Below, one piece after another: positions 27,392 through 36,910 of a DNA stretch of 64,000 nucleotides. Position 1 is the stretch's first letter. Every line of letters begins with the position of its first letter. A program made the translations under genes and the position numbers. The DNA comes from Bacteroidota bacterium (lineage in GTDB: Bacteria > Bacteroidota > Bacteroidia > 2-12-FULL-35-15), in contig JADKIU010000001.1 of assembly GCA_016722565.1 (NCBI GenBank), forward strand, positions 930,001 to 994,000, written 5' to 3'. A model generated the notes under the pieces. It did not search any database, had not been told where the DNA came from, and saw only the letters and a program-made list of their open reading frames with translations.

Positions 27392-30300
27392 ATGCGGAAC
27401 AAAGGCGCTATTAGGCTGTTTGCGATTTTACTGGCTCTTGCCTGTGCTTATTATTTAATGTTTACTTATGTGGGCGTTAATATTGAAAAAGATGCGAAAG
27501 CATATTCTGAAGAATATGTTGCAAGACCCGATGTTGTTGATGCTGCTAAAAAAGTATCGGCTCTTGAGGTTGAGCAAAATACCTATTTGGATTCAGTAAA
27601 AAAATCCAGAGAAGCATTGTACTTGGATTCCCTTAAAAAGGTAACAGTTATTGATTTGTGGCCTCTTCAATATACTTACGAGGAAGTTCGCAACCGTCAG
27701 TTAAACTTAGGTTTGGATTTGAAAGGTGGTATGAACGTTACCTTGGAAGTTTCTGTATCTGAGATTATCCGTGGTCTTTCTAACAATAGTAACGATCCTG
27801 CATTCTTAAAAGCATTGGAAAATGCAACAGCAGCGCAAAGAACATCTGCAAAGGATTACGTTACCCTTTTTGGTGAAGAATATAAAAAATTAAACCCAAC
27901 CGGTCGTTTAGCAATTAACTTCCAAACCATTGAGTTGAAAGGGAAGATTGATTTTAATACTTCTGATGAAGATGTATTAAAGTTTTTGCGTAACCGTATG
28001 GATGAAGCGATTGAGACTTCAGAAAAAACATTGCGTACACGTATCGATAAATTTGGGGTAACACAACCGAATATCCAACGTTTGGCTTCTTCTGGTCGTA
28101 TCTTAATCGAATTACCGGGTGTAACTGACAAAAAACGTGTTCGTAAATTATTACAAGGAACTGCGAATTTGGAGTTCTGGATTGCTTACGATAACAGCGA
28201 AGAAAAAGATGGTATTGCTGAAGCAATGGCCAAAGCAAATACCCGTTTAAAAGAAATTTTAAGCCCATCTACTGCGAAAGATACAGCAGCAAAAGATTCA
28301 ACACTTGCTTCAACAGCTGCTGCAAGTATTGATTCAACAGTAGTTAAAAAAGATTCTTTGTCTAAATCATTAAATGATCAATTAGGTGTTGCTTCGAAAG
28401 ATACAGCAAATCCATTGGCATCTAAAAATGATACGCTTGAAAAACAAAGAAGAGAAAATCCACTTTTCTCGATTTTAAATCCGGCTTATAAGTTCAACGA
28501 AAAACAAGAGTTTCAAGGATTACAACAAGGACCGGTTATCGGTTACGCGTTAATTTCTGATACTGCTAAAATCGGAGAGTACTTACGTCATCCGAAAATT
28601 AAATCCATCTTCAAGCCTTACACTCGTTTCTTCTGGACATTCAAAGCAATTGATAAAGAAGAGAAAGTGATTCAATTAATGGCCATGAATGGTTCTGTAA
28701 CAAGAGGCGTTGCTCCATTAGCGGGTGATATCATTACAGACGCACGTGTTGTGTTTGATCAAAACGGTGGTGGTTCACCAAACATCTCTATGTCGATGAA
28801 TACCGATGCAGCAAATGTTTGGAGAAAATTAACCCGCGATAATGTTGGTAAATGTGTTGCCATCGTATTGGACAACAGTGTTTATTCGTATCCGGTGATT
28901 AATGGAGAAATTGCTGGTGGTAATACTTCTATTGAAGGTACATTTACCATGGCAGAAGCAACCGATTTAGTAACGATTTTAAAAGCAGGTAAATTACCAG
29001 CTCCTGCTCGCATTGTAGCAGAAGAAACTGTTGGTCCAATCTTAGGTGCGGAAGCAATTTCTAAAGGATTTACTTCTACATTAATTGCCTTAGTTTTGGT
29101 GTTAGTGTTTATGGGCTTGTATTATAGCAAAGCAGGTTGGGTGGCAGATTTTGCCATGGTAATCAATAACTTCTTTGTAATAGGAATCCTTGCATCTTTT
29201 GGTGCAGTATTAACATTGCCGGGTATCGCAGGTATCCTATTAACCATTGCGATGTCGGTGGATGCGAATATCTTGATTTTTGAACGTGTACGTGAGGAAT
29301 TGCATTTGGGTAAAACAACTGCTGTTGCAATTAAAGAAGGTTACAAAAATGCGATGTCATCTGTAATCGATTCACACATTACCGGTTTATTATTGGGTAT
29401 CATTTTATATGTTTTCGGAACAGGACCAATTCAAGGTTTTGCAACAACATTAATTATCGGTATTGTTTCTTCTTTATTCTGTGCGATTTTTATCACACGT
29501 TTAGTGTTCGATCGTTGGTTAGGAAAAAACAAAGAAATTCCTTTCGGTAATAAAATGACGGAGCATGCCTTCAAGAGCTTCAAAATTGATTTCGTTGGAA
29601 AACGTAAATACTATTACATTTTTTCTGGCTTGGTTATTATTGCCGGTATTTTCTCTTACGTGAAAAAAGACGGATTTAGCTTGGGTGTTGACTTTAAAGG
29701 TGGTCGTTCGTATGTTGTGCGTTTCGACAATACAAAATCTACGGAAGATGTGCGTAACGCATTAGAAGTTAGTTTTGGTGAAGCACCTGAAGTAAAAACA
29801 TATGGTGAAGGCGGATCTCAAGTTCGTATTACTACTACTTATTTAATTGAAGATGCTTCTGAGAATGCAGAAGGAATGGTAGAAGCAAAATTAAACGAAG
29901 GGTTAAACAAATTGGGTGAGAAATATGAAATCATGAGTTCTCAAAAAGTTGGAGAAACGGTTTCACGCGATATCAAAACCAAAGCTGTTTGGGCAGTATT
30001 GTTGTCGTGTTTGGTGATGTTTATCTTCATCTTCATCCGATTCAAAAAATGGCAATACGGTTTGGGTGCGGTTGTGGCCTTGTTCCATGACGTTGCCATT
30101 GTATTATCAGTATATACAATCTTTGATGGTATTTTACCTTTCTCATTGGAAATCACCCAGGATTTCATCGCTGCGATTTTAACGGTAATGAGTTACTCGA
30201 TGGTGGATTCGGTTGTTGTATTCGATAGAATTCGTGAGTACTTAACAGAGCGTAATAAAGCTGATTTAGATAAAAATGAGCGCGTGAAAGTAATCAACTA

Positions 30301-30517
30301 CGCCTTGAACAGTACGTTGAGTCGTACCATCAACACTGCGTTAACCATTTTCTTTGTAATGTTAGCCATCTTTATTTTCGGTGGAGCAACCATCAAAGGA
30401 TTTGCATTCGCCTTGTTAATTGGTATTGCTATCGGAACTTATTCTTCTATCTGTATCGCTACTCCAATCGTAATTGATTTGGAAAGAGAAAAAGGTGACG
30501 CAGAGAAAAAAGCATAA
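27392..30517 (+). CDS. secDF: Protein translocase subunit SecDF (fused)
   Basis: 1041 residues, SecD fused to SecF as is usual in Bacteroidota. It uses the proton gradient to pull exported proteins through SecYEG. SecD part: first membrane helix (8-26), motif LGLDLKGGMNVTLEV, a long periplasmic region with a low-complexity Ser/Lys/Asp/Thr insert (about 290-350), and helices with the conserved SVDANILIFERVREE. SecF part (from about 720): SLGVDFKGGRSYVVRF and SMVDSVVVFDRIREYL. It has its own promoter and terminator. Confidence 0.97.
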   Translation: MRNKGAIRLFAILLALACAYYLMFTYVGVNIEKDAKAYSEEYVARPDVVDAAKKVSALEVEQNTYLDSVKKSREALYLDSLKKVTVIDLWPLQYTYEEVRNRQLNLGLDLKGGMNVTLEVSVSEIIRGLSNNSNDPAFLKALENATAAQRTSAKDYVTLFGEEYKKLNPTGRLAINFQTIELKGKIDFNTSDEDVLKFLRNRMDEAIETSEKTLRTRIDKFGVTQPNIQRLASSGRILIELPGVTDKKRVRKLLQGTANLEFWIAYDNSEEKDGIAEAMAKANTRLKEILSPSTAKDTAAKDSTLASTAAASIDSTVVKKDSLSKSLNDQLGVASKDTANPLASKNDTLEKQRRENPLFSILNPAYKFNEKQEFQGLQQGPVIGYALISDTAKIGEYLRHPKIKSIFKPYTRFFWTFKAIDKEEKVIQLMAMNGSVTRGVAPLAGDIITDARVVFDQNGGGSPNISMSMNTDAANVWRKLTRDNVGKCVAIVLDNSVYSYPVINGEIAGGNTSIEGTFTMAEATDLVTILKAGKLPAPARIVAEETVGPILGAEAISKGFTSTLIALVLVLVFMGLYYSKAGWVADFAMVINNFFVIGILASFGAVLTLPGIAGILLTIAMSVDANILIFERVREELHLGKTTAVAIKEGYKNAMSSVIDSHITGLLLGIILYVFGTGPIQGFATTLIIGIVSSLFCAIFITRLVFDRWLGKNKEIPFGNKMTEHAFKSFKIDFVGKRKYYYIFSGLVIIAGIFSYVKKDGFSLGVDFKGGRSYVVRFDNTKSTEDVRNALEVSFGEAPEVKTYGEGGSQVRITTTYLIEDASENAEGMVEAKLNEGLNKLGEKYEIMSSQKVGETVSRDIKTKAVWAVLLSCLVMFIFIFIRFKKWQYGLGAVVALFHDVAIVLSVYTIFDGILPFSLEITQDFIAAILTVMSYSMVDSVVVFDRIREYLTERNKADLDKNERVKVINYALNSTLSRTINTALTIFFVMLAIFIFGGATIKGFAFALLIGIAIGTYSSICIATPIVIDLEREKGDAEKKA

Positions 30518-30540
30518 TCATTAACAGAAAATATTTTAAG

Positions 30541-30574
30541 AACCCGATAAAGAAATTTATCGGGTTTCTTTTTT
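30541..30574 (+). terminator. Terminator after secDF
   Basis: Stem AACCCGATAAA / TTTATCGGGTT with a GAAA-type tetraloop and a T-rich tail, 23 bp after the secDF stop. Confidence 0.9.
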
Positions 30575-30640
30575 CCGTAACTTTGTAGTAGAATTTTAGT
30601 TGATTGACGAACAATCAATAACTAATAACCAACAACCAAA

Positions 30641-30970
30641 ATGCTTAACTCAGTTTTCTTATTCTTAAATCTTGGCGGAGGTGAAGTAGTCATTGTAATC
30701 CTCGTGATTGTAATGTTCTTTGGATCCGACAAATTACCGGGCTTAGCAAAAGGCTTAGGGAAAGGAATTCGTGAAATCAACGATGCGAAAAATCAAATTC
30801 AAAACGAAATTGCAAAAGGCACCGAAGGATTTAAAGAAGAAATACAAAAACATACTGCTGATATTCAATCCGAAATAAGCAAAGCAGGCGAAGGGATGAA
30901 AAAGCAGTTGGAAGAAGCAGGAAGTGTGGTGAAGGAAGAAGGGAAGGCGATTGAGGATACGATGAAGTAA
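30641..30970 (+). CDS. tatA: Sec-independent translocase protein TatA/TatB family
   Basis: 109 residues: one N-terminal membrane helix (about 10-27, GGGEVVIVILVIVMFFGSDK), the family hinge FGSDKLPGLAKGLGKG, then a long amphipathic and coiled-coil tail rich in Lys/Glu/Ala. Part of the twin-arginine pathway that exports folded proteins. The tail is longer than in a minimal TatA, so TatB-like function cannot be excluded. No tatC is in the window. The 5' leader contains AATAAC-type short repeats (about 30616-30637). Confidence 0.88.
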   Translation: MLNSVFLFLNLGGGEVVIVILVIVMFFGSDKLPGLAKGLGKGIREINDAKNQIQNEIAKGTEGFKEEIQKHTADIQSEISKAGEGMKKQLEEAGSVVKEEGKAIEDTMK

Positions 30971-31009
30971 TTCAGTTAATGAATCTGTGTTTGCTAAAAA
31001 ATATTAGGT

Positions 31010-31042
31010 AACGTCTTTGTAAATTGCAAAGACGTTTTTTTT
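31010..31042 (+). terminator. Terminator after tatA
   Basis: Stem AACGTCTTTG / CAAAGACGTT, 7-nt loop and T8 tail, 40 bp after the tatA stop. Confidence 0.9.
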
Positions 31043-31099
31043 GTTCTCATTTTTTTATTATATTAGCTATAGTTTTAACTGATATTAAATTGCAAAAAA

Positions 31100-32023
31100 A
31101 TGAAAAATAGAAACATTCTTTTTACAATCAGCTTCTTGTTTTTGGCATTTAATTCATTTTCACAAGTGAACGGTTATTTTTTGAATAATCCGAAATGGCA
31201 AGTGAAAGGCAGATATTACGATGGTACGGGTTGGTCTGGTAATTCGGATGAGTTTAATTACACCGTTGTTGGAGATACAGTAATAAATTTTCTGACCTAC
31301 AAAAAAATAAAAAAGAATGGTGTTTTTACAAACATTGGTATAGCAGGTGAGACGCTAAGTTCTTCTTCGTATGTGGAAATTGGTTATTCTGCATTGCTGC
31401 GTTCTGTCGGAAAAAAAATGTATTATTTTGGAGGAGGTGTCGATTCGACTTCAGATGTTTTAATGTATGATTACAATTTAAATGTTGGTGATACAGTCCC
31501 CCAATCCATAAATTCCGTTTACAACGGCTCTCCAATTTTAACAGTAACTGCAATCGATAGTTTTTATACGTCTGCAGGATATCGGATGCGTTTTCATTTA
31601 GGTGCTGGTCATTATTTATATGAAGGTGTTGGCACTATTGGTGGATTATTAGAGAATATTTTTGGAACACCCAGTGTTGAAAGCACAAGTACCTTACTCT
31701 GTTTTAGCTTGAATGATAGTAGCTATGTTCCTTCGATGGGACTTTCTTGCAATGTGTTGACAGGTATTGTAGAGCAATCTTTTGATGAGTCCGTTTTGGT
31801 TTATCCCAACCCGTTTTCTGATAGAACAACTATTGAATTGGTTGGAAAATGTGAAAAAGGTACAATTATAATAACGGATGTAGTTGGAAGAGCGATAGAA
31901 ATGGTTCCTTTTGTTGGAAATAAATTAGAATTTGATAGAGGTGATCTAAAAGCAGGAATTTATTTTATTCAAATCATTTCAAACAATTCAATTTTAGCTT
32001 GCGAGAAAATTATTATTCAATAA
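31100..32023 (+). CDS. Secreted protein of unknown function with T9SS type A tail
   Basis: 307 residues. Signal peptide (1-22), a central region with no recognisable domain (beta-rich, with phrases like YNLNVGDTVPQSIN and VTAIDSFYTSAGYRMRFHLG that are common in secreted Bacteroidota proteins), and a type A sorting domain from about 230 (VYPNPFSDRTTIELVG, LKAGIYFIQI, CEKIIIQ). Monocistronic, with a terminator on each side. Confidence 0.8.
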   Translation: MKNRNILFTISFLFLAFNSFSQVNGYFLNNPKWQVKGRYYDGTGWSGNSDEFNYTVVGDTVINFLTYKKIKKNGVFTNIGIAGETLSSSSYVEIGYSALLRSVGKKMYYFGGGVDSTSDVLMYDYNLNVGDTVPQSINSVYNGSPILTVTAIDSFYTSAGYRMRFHLGAGHYLYEGVGTIGGLLENIFGTPSVESTSTLLCFSLNDSSYVPSMGLSCNVLTGIVEQSFDESVLVYPNPFSDRTTIELVGKCEKGTIIITDVVGRAIEMVPFVGNKLEFDRGDLKAGIYFIQIISNNSILACEKIIIQ

Positions 32024-32044
32024 TCCTGTCTAACTAAATTTCTT

Positions 32045-32079
32045 AACTCCGATTTTTTTGAAAGAAAATCGGAGTTTTT
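32045..32079 (+). terminator. Terminator after the 31100-32023 gene
   Basis: Stem AACTCCGATTTT / AAAATCGGAGTT around a short loop, with T5 following. Confidence 0.9.
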
Positions 32080-32086
32080 CATTTTT

Positions 32087-32214
32087 ACCCCCTAAAAAAC
32101 ACCTTTGCCGCCCCAGTTTTTCCATTTTTAATCTTAAATTAACAATTATTAGGGGGTGTTAATAAAAAATAATCACTTTTTTTACCAGCCACCCCCTCTT
32201 TTTTTCTACTTTTG
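32087..32214 (+). promoter_or_regulatory. glnA upstream region: -7 box and three ACCCCCT/AGGGGGT sites
   Basis: TACTTTTG at 32207-32214 fits a Bacteroidota -7 element 74 bp before the glnA start. Upstream lie ACCCCCT at 32087-32093, its inverse AGGGGGT at 32151-32157, and ACCCCCT again at 32191-32197, the last placed near the -33 position. G-runs this long are rare in this AT-rich intergenic DNA. They look like operator half-sites for a nitrogen-responsive regulator, but no factor can be named. Confidence 0.45.
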
Positions 32215-32288
32215 TGTCGAAAATTTGATTTTTTCAGAAAACGAGCATAAAAATCCTAATTCATTAATCCTATAATCCTCAATCAAAA

Positions 32289-34478
32289 ATGGCTATCCAC
32301 AGATTTAAAGCATTAGAAACGGTACTTTCGAGAGTGCCTGTTGACGTTCACATGCCAAACAACAAGGTGTCTGAATTTTTTGGAGAAAACGTATTCGGCA
32401 TCGATGCCATGCGTGAATATCTTTCAGAAGAAGCATTCGAAAGCGTAATGGCTGCAATGCAACAAGGAACTCAAATTGACAGAAAAATGGCCGACCAAGT
32501 GGCTTCTTCTATGAAAGCTTGGGCAAACTCTAAAGGTGCAACACATTACACGCACTGGTTCCAACCTTTAACAGGAACAACAGCTGAAAAACACGATGCA
32601 TTTTTTGAACCAACAGAAGGCGGAAGAGCCATCGAACGTTTTGGAGGCGGACAATTAGTGCAGCAAGAACCGGATGCGTCTTCGTTCCCGAACGGAGGTA
32701 TTCGTAACACCTTTGAAGCACGTGGATATACTGCTTGGGATCCAACTTCTCCAGCTTTCGTGATTGGTAAAACATTGTGTATTCCTACCATCTTTGTTTC
32801 TTACACAGGTGAGGCATTGGATTTCAAAACACCTCTTTTAAAAGCATTGCATGCAATTGACAAAGCTGCTGTGGATGTTTGTCAGTATTTTGATAAAAAC
32901 GTTACCAAAGTAAATGCAACTTTAGGTTGGGAACAAGAATATTTCTTGGTGGATGAAGCCTTGTTTAATGCGCGCCCGGATTTAGCAATGACTGGCAGAG
33001 CATTGTTCGGACATACACCTGCAAAAGGACAACAGTTGGATGATCATTATTTCGGTTCAATCCCTGATAGAGCGACCTCTTTCATGCGTGATTTTGAAAT
33101 TGAATCCTTGAAATTGGGTATTCCTATTAAAACACGTCACAACGAGGTGGCACCAAACCAATTTGAGTGTGCTCCCGTTTTTGAAGAGTGTAATTTAGCG
33201 GTAGATCACAATCAGTTATTGATGGATGTGATGGAGAAAGTAGCCCGCAGACATAATTTCCGCGTGTTGTTGCATGAAAAACCTTATGCCGGTGTAAACG
33301 GAAGTGGTAAGCACAACAACTGGAGTTTGGGAACAAATACCGGTAAAAACTTATTGAGCCCGGGCAAAACACCAAAAACGAACTTACAATTCTTAACCTT
33401 CTTTATCAATACGGTAAAAGCGGTTCACGACAATGCTGATTTATTGCGTGCATCTATCGCAGGAGCGAATAACGATCACCGTTTGGGAGCAAATGAAGCG
33501 CCTCCGGCAATCATGTCGGTGTTCTTGGGAACCCAACTTTCAAATGTATTGGATGAGTTGGAAAGCAAAGTAAAATCAGGGAAAATGAGTCCAGATGAAA
33601 AAACGGCTTTAAAACTTGGCGTTGGAAAAATTCCGGATATTTTATTGGACAATACCGACAGAAACAGAACGTCTCCATTTGCATTTACAGGAAACAAATT
33701 TGAGTTCCGTGCAGTGGGTTCATCACAAAATTGTGCTGGTCCAATGACCGTGTTGAACGCGATTATGGCGGATCAATTGGTGAAATTCAAAAAAGATGTA
33801 GATGCATTAATTGCAAAAGGAGTAGAGAAGGATGAGGCTATTTTCCAAGTATTGAGACAATGCATTGTTGATTCTAAAAAAATACGTTTCGAAGGAAATG
33901 GATATGGTGAAGAATGGGTGAAAGAAGCAGCAAAACGCGGACTTTCAAACATCAAAACTACACCATTAGCATTGAGTGCATTTGTGTCGAAACAAACGAT
34001 GGATTTATTTGTCCGCAATGGCGTAATGAGCGAGCGCGAGCAACATGCACGTTACGATATTTATTTGGAGATGTATACCAAAAAAATTCAAATCGAATCT
34101 CGTGTTATGGTTGACTTAGCGTTCAATCACATCATTCCAACAGCTATTAAATACCAAAGCTCGTTGATTGAGAATGTGCGCGGCTTAAAAGAAATTATGC
34201 CGGCTGCTGAGTTTAAGAAAAGTGCTCAAATTCAAATGGAGATGATTACCGAGATTTCAGAGCATATCAATATCATTAAAACGAAGTCGGATGAAATGAC
34301 CGAAGCTCGTAAAAAAGCAAATGCAATTACCGATGTTAAAAAGCAAGCAATCGACTATTGTGATAAGGTGAAAGCCTACTTCGATGTAATTCGTTATCAC
34401 GTAGATAAGCTTGAAATTCTGGTAGATGACGAAAGCTGGCCATTGCCGAAATACCGTGAATTATTGTTCACGAAATAA
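32289..34478 (+). CDS. glnA: Glutamine synthetase type III
   Basis: 729 residues, the length and organisation of GSIII (GlnN), the glutamine synthetase typical of Bacteroidota. It makes glutamine from glutamate, ammonia and ATP. Visible landmarks are the N-terminal GSIII domain, YTHWFQPLTG, the Glu-rich metal site LGWEQEYFLVD, the KTRHNEVAPNQFECAPVFEE segment, GVNGSGKHNNWSLGTNTG, and the active-site Arg region DRNRTSPFAFTGNKFEFRAVGS. Complete, single-gene unit. Confidence 0.97.
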   Translation: MAIHRFKALETVLSRVPVDVHMPNNKVSEFFGENVFGIDAMREYLSEEAFESVMAAMQQGTQIDRKMADQVASSMKAWANSKGATHYTHWFQPLTGTTAEKHDAFFEPTEGGRAIERFGGGQLVQQEPDASSFPNGGIRNTFEARGYTAWDPTSPAFVIGKTLCIPTIFVSYTGEALDFKTPLLKALHAIDKAAVDVCQYFDKNVTKVNATLGWEQEYFLVDEALFNARPDLAMTGRALFGHTPAKGQQLDDHYFGSIPDRATSFMRDFEIESLKLGIPIKTRHNEVAPNQFECAPVFEECNLAVDHNQLLMDVMEKVARRHNFRVLLHEKPYAGVNGSGKHNNWSLGTNTGKNLLSPGKTPKTNLQFLTFFINTVKAVHDNADLLRASIAGANNDHRLGANEAPPAIMSVFLGTQLSNVLDELESKVKSGKMSPDEKTALKLGVGKIPDILLDNTDRNRTSPFAFTGNKFEFRAVGSSQNCAGPMTVLNAIMADQLVKFKKDVDALIAKGVEKDEAIFQVLRQCIVDSKKIRFEGNGYGEEWVKEAAKRGLSNIKTTPLALSAFVSKQTMDLFVRNGVMSEREQHARYDIYLEMYTKKIQIESRVMVDLAFNHIIPTAIKYQSSLIENVRGLKEIMPAAEFKKSAQIQMEMITEISEHINIIKTKSDEMTEARKKANAITDVKKQAIDYCDKVKAYFDVIRYHVDKLEILVDDESWPLPKYRELLFTK

Positions 34479-34492
34479 GCCTTAAAAGCTTT

Positions 34493-34530
34493 GAAATCCC
34501 TGTTAAAATGAACTTTTGACAGGGATTTCT
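34493..34530 (+). terminator. Terminator after glnA
   Basis: Stem GAAATCCCTGT / ACAGGGATTTC with a 15-nt partly paired loop. The T-tract is short. Confidence 0.75.
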
Positions 34531-34637
34531 TATTTCAGGTCAATAACGATAACATAAAATAGACATAAAAAGAATTTTTTTGTTTCAAATATTTATTTAT
34601 TTTAGCACCCATTATACGTAAAACCAAAAAAACGATT

Positions 34638-36752
34638 ATGAAGATATTTAAAAAATTAACTGCCGTTTTAGCTATTTCTCTCTTATTTTCTTTTAGCGCT
34701 ATTGCTCAGAAAAATTTTATGAGTGATGCTAAAAAAGCATTTGAGAGTCAGGAATATTTCAACTCTATAGAGCTTTACAAGAAAGCATATACAAAAGCGA
34801 AGAAAAAAGAGGATAAAGCTTTTATCGTTTTCAGAACAGCTGAGTGTTACCGTTTAATCGGTGATAACAAACAAGCAGAGGCTTGGTACATCAAAGCAAT
34901 CAAAGCAAACTACACTGATCCAAAAGCAAAATTGTATTTAGCAGATGCTAAAAAAGCATTGGAAAAATACAACGAAGCATTAATTGAGTATAATAACTAC
35001 AAAAAAGAAGTTCCTTCTGATCCACGTGGAGAAAATGGTGCTAAATCTTGTGAGTTAGCTCAAAAATGGAAAGATGCTCCTACACGTTACAAAGTAGAAA
35101 ACGTAGCATTGATCAACACCAAAGATCCTGATTTTGCTCCATCTTACGCAGATAAAAAATACAATAAATTATACTTCACTTCTATGCGTCCGGGTGTTAT
35201 TGGTTCATCCATCGATGGAACAAACGGAGAAAACTTTAGTGATATTTTTGAAACAATGATGGATAAAAACGGAAAATGGAGCACTCCAGTTTCTCTTCCT
35301 GAGCCATTAAATACAAAAGACAACGAAGGTTTAAGTGCAGTTACTAAAAAAGGAGACATGATTTTCTTCACACGCTGTGTGGTAGATAAAAAAATGGTTA
35401 CTTATAACCAATTGTGGTCAGCTCCTAAAAAAGGAACATCTTGGGGTGAGCCTGTAAAAGTTCCTTTCTGCTTGGATTCATTAAAATACGCTTCTCCTTG
35501 TATTTCTTCAGATGGACAAACGTTGTTCTTCGCATCAAACATGCCTGGTGGACAAGGTGAAAATGATATCTGGATGACCAAATACGATAAAAAAGCTAAA
35601 AATTGGGGAGCACCAGTAAACTTAGGTCCTGGTATCAACACTCCCGGAAATGATGTTTATCCATTCATCCACGAAGATGGTACATTGTATTTTGCATCTA
35701 CCGGTCACTTAGGAATGGGTGGTTTGGATATTTTCAAAGCAGAGAAAAAAGGCGAAGACCAATGGGGTAACGTTACTAACATGAAATACCCAATCAACTC
35801 TGCAGGTGACGATTTCGGAATTATTTTCGAAGGTAAAAAAGAAAGAGGTTACCTTTCTTCTAACCGTGAAGGAACCAAAGGTGCTGATGATATCTGGTCA
35901 TTTGTTCTTCCTCCATTATTGTTCACTATCGAAGGTGTTGTTACCGATTGTAAATTCAAAGAAGTTATTCCAGGTGTAACCATTAAATTGGTTGGTTCTG
36001 ATGGATCTTCTGTAGAAACAAAAACAGATGCTGCTGGTTACTATAAATTTGCAGAAAACGGAACAGCACGTTATGTAAACCCAAATACTTCTTATGTATT
36101 AACTACACAAGTTGGAGTTGAGGTGAAAACAGTACAAGCTCCATCTGGTTTCTTGAACAGCTCTGATAAAGTAAAAGAAACAACAGTAGGTGTTGAAGAA
36201 GCAAAAACATTCAAACATGATTTCTGTTTAGTGCCTATCGAACGTTTTATCCGTTTCCCGGATGTATTGTATATCTTGGGTAAAGCAGATTTAGAGCATC
36301 CTTCAAACCCACGCGATTCATTAAATTTCTTATACCAAACATTGTTGGATAACCCAACATTCGTAATCGAGTTAAGTTCACATACCGATTACCGTGGTTC
36401 TGATGCAGCTAACCAGAAATTATCTGAAGCACGTGCAAAATCTTGTGTGGATTACTTAATCTCTAAAGGAATCAACCCTGAGCGTTTAAAAGCAAAAGGT
36501 TACGGTGAAAAAGCACCAGTTGAAATTAAAGATGCAAATGGTGTTGTAACTGCTACCTTAACTGAGAAATACATCTTGAAAGAAACAAAAGGTAAGTCAA
36601 AAGAAGAGTTTGAAGCAATCATGCAGAAAAACAGACGTACCGTGTTCTCAGTATTGCGTAAGGATTTCGTTGATCCAAATGCACCTAAAGATGTTGCACC
36701 AACTCCTACACCTACTCCTAAACCGGAAGGTGAAGAGGAAGAAAGTGAATAA
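34638..36752 (+). CDS. porE: PorE-like OmpA-family T9SS component
   Basis: 704 residues: signal peptide (1-23); TPR repeats (about 30-150); a WD40/PD40-type propeller (about 160-430, with DPDFAPSYADKKYNKLYFTS and CISSDGQTLFFASN); a CNA-B or carboxypeptidase-regulatory beta domain (about 435-530); an OmpA peptidoglycan-binding domain (about 545-675, with ELSSHTDYRGSDAANQKLSE and RLKAKGYGE); and a Pro/Glu tail. This TPR-WD40-CRD-OmpA order is the one described for P. gingivalis PorE, which anchors the type IX secretion machine to peptidoglycan. Paralogues with the same architecture exist, so the name is probable rather than certain. Confidence 0.8.
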   Translation: MKIFKKLTAVLAISLLFSFSAIAQKNFMSDAKKAFESQEYFNSIELYKKAYTKAKKKEDKAFIVFRTAECYRLIGDNKQAEAWYIKAIKANYTDPKAKLYLADAKKALEKYNEALIEYNNYKKEVPSDPRGENGAKSCELAQKWKDAPTRYKVENVALINTKDPDFAPSYADKKYNKLYFTSMRPGVIGSSIDGTNGENFSDIFETMMDKNGKWSTPVSLPEPLNTKDNEGLSAVTKKGDMIFFTRCVVDKKMVTYNQLWSAPKKGTSWGEPVKVPFCLDSLKYASPCISSDGQTLFFASNMPGGQGENDIWMTKYDKKAKNWGAPVNLGPGINTPGNDVYPFIHEDGTLYFASTGHLGMGGLDIFKAEKKGEDQWGNVTNMKYPINSAGDDFGIIFEGKKERGYLSSNREGTKGADDIWSFVLPPLLFTIEGVVTDCKFKEVIPGVTIKLVGSDGSSVETKTDAAGYYKFAENGTARYVNPNTSYVLTTQVGVEVKTVQAPSGFLNSSDKVKETTVGVEEAKTFKHDFCLVPIERFIRFPDVLYILGKADLEHPSNPRDSLNFLYQTLLDNPTFVIELSSHTDYRGSDAANQKLSEARAKSCVDYLISKGINPERLKAKGYGEKAPVEIKDANGVVTATLTEKYILKETKGKSKEEFEAIMQKNRRTVFSVLRKDFVDPNAPKDVAPTPTPTPKPEGEEEESE

Positions 36753-36781
36753 AATCTGATTTCTTCTGAATAAGAATATAG

Positions 36782-36813
36782 AAAACATCCCGTACTTTTA
36801 CGGGATGTTTTTA
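36782..36813 (+). terminator. Terminator after porE-like gene
   Basis: Stem AAAACATCCCGT / ACGGGATGTTTT, 6-nt loop, followed by T residues. Confidence 0.9.
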
Positions 36814-36836
36814 TTTAGAATAATTACTTCCGCTTT

Positions 36837-36877
36837 CCTTCTCCGGTTGGAGAAGGTGTCCGAAGGACGGATGAGGT
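36837..36877 (+). repeat. Palindromic intergenic repeat, CCTTCTCC family (copy 1)
   Basis: CCTTCTCC at 36837-36844 and GGAGAAGG at 36849-36856 form an 8-bp stem over GGTT. A tail follows ending in GGATGAGGT. The design (hairpin plus a GG-rich tail ending TGAGGT or similar) recurs at 39355, 39885 and 57837. Confidence 0.75.
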
Positions 36878-36910
36878 TGACAGATTAGGACTCTATGCTA
36901 ATTAGAACAA

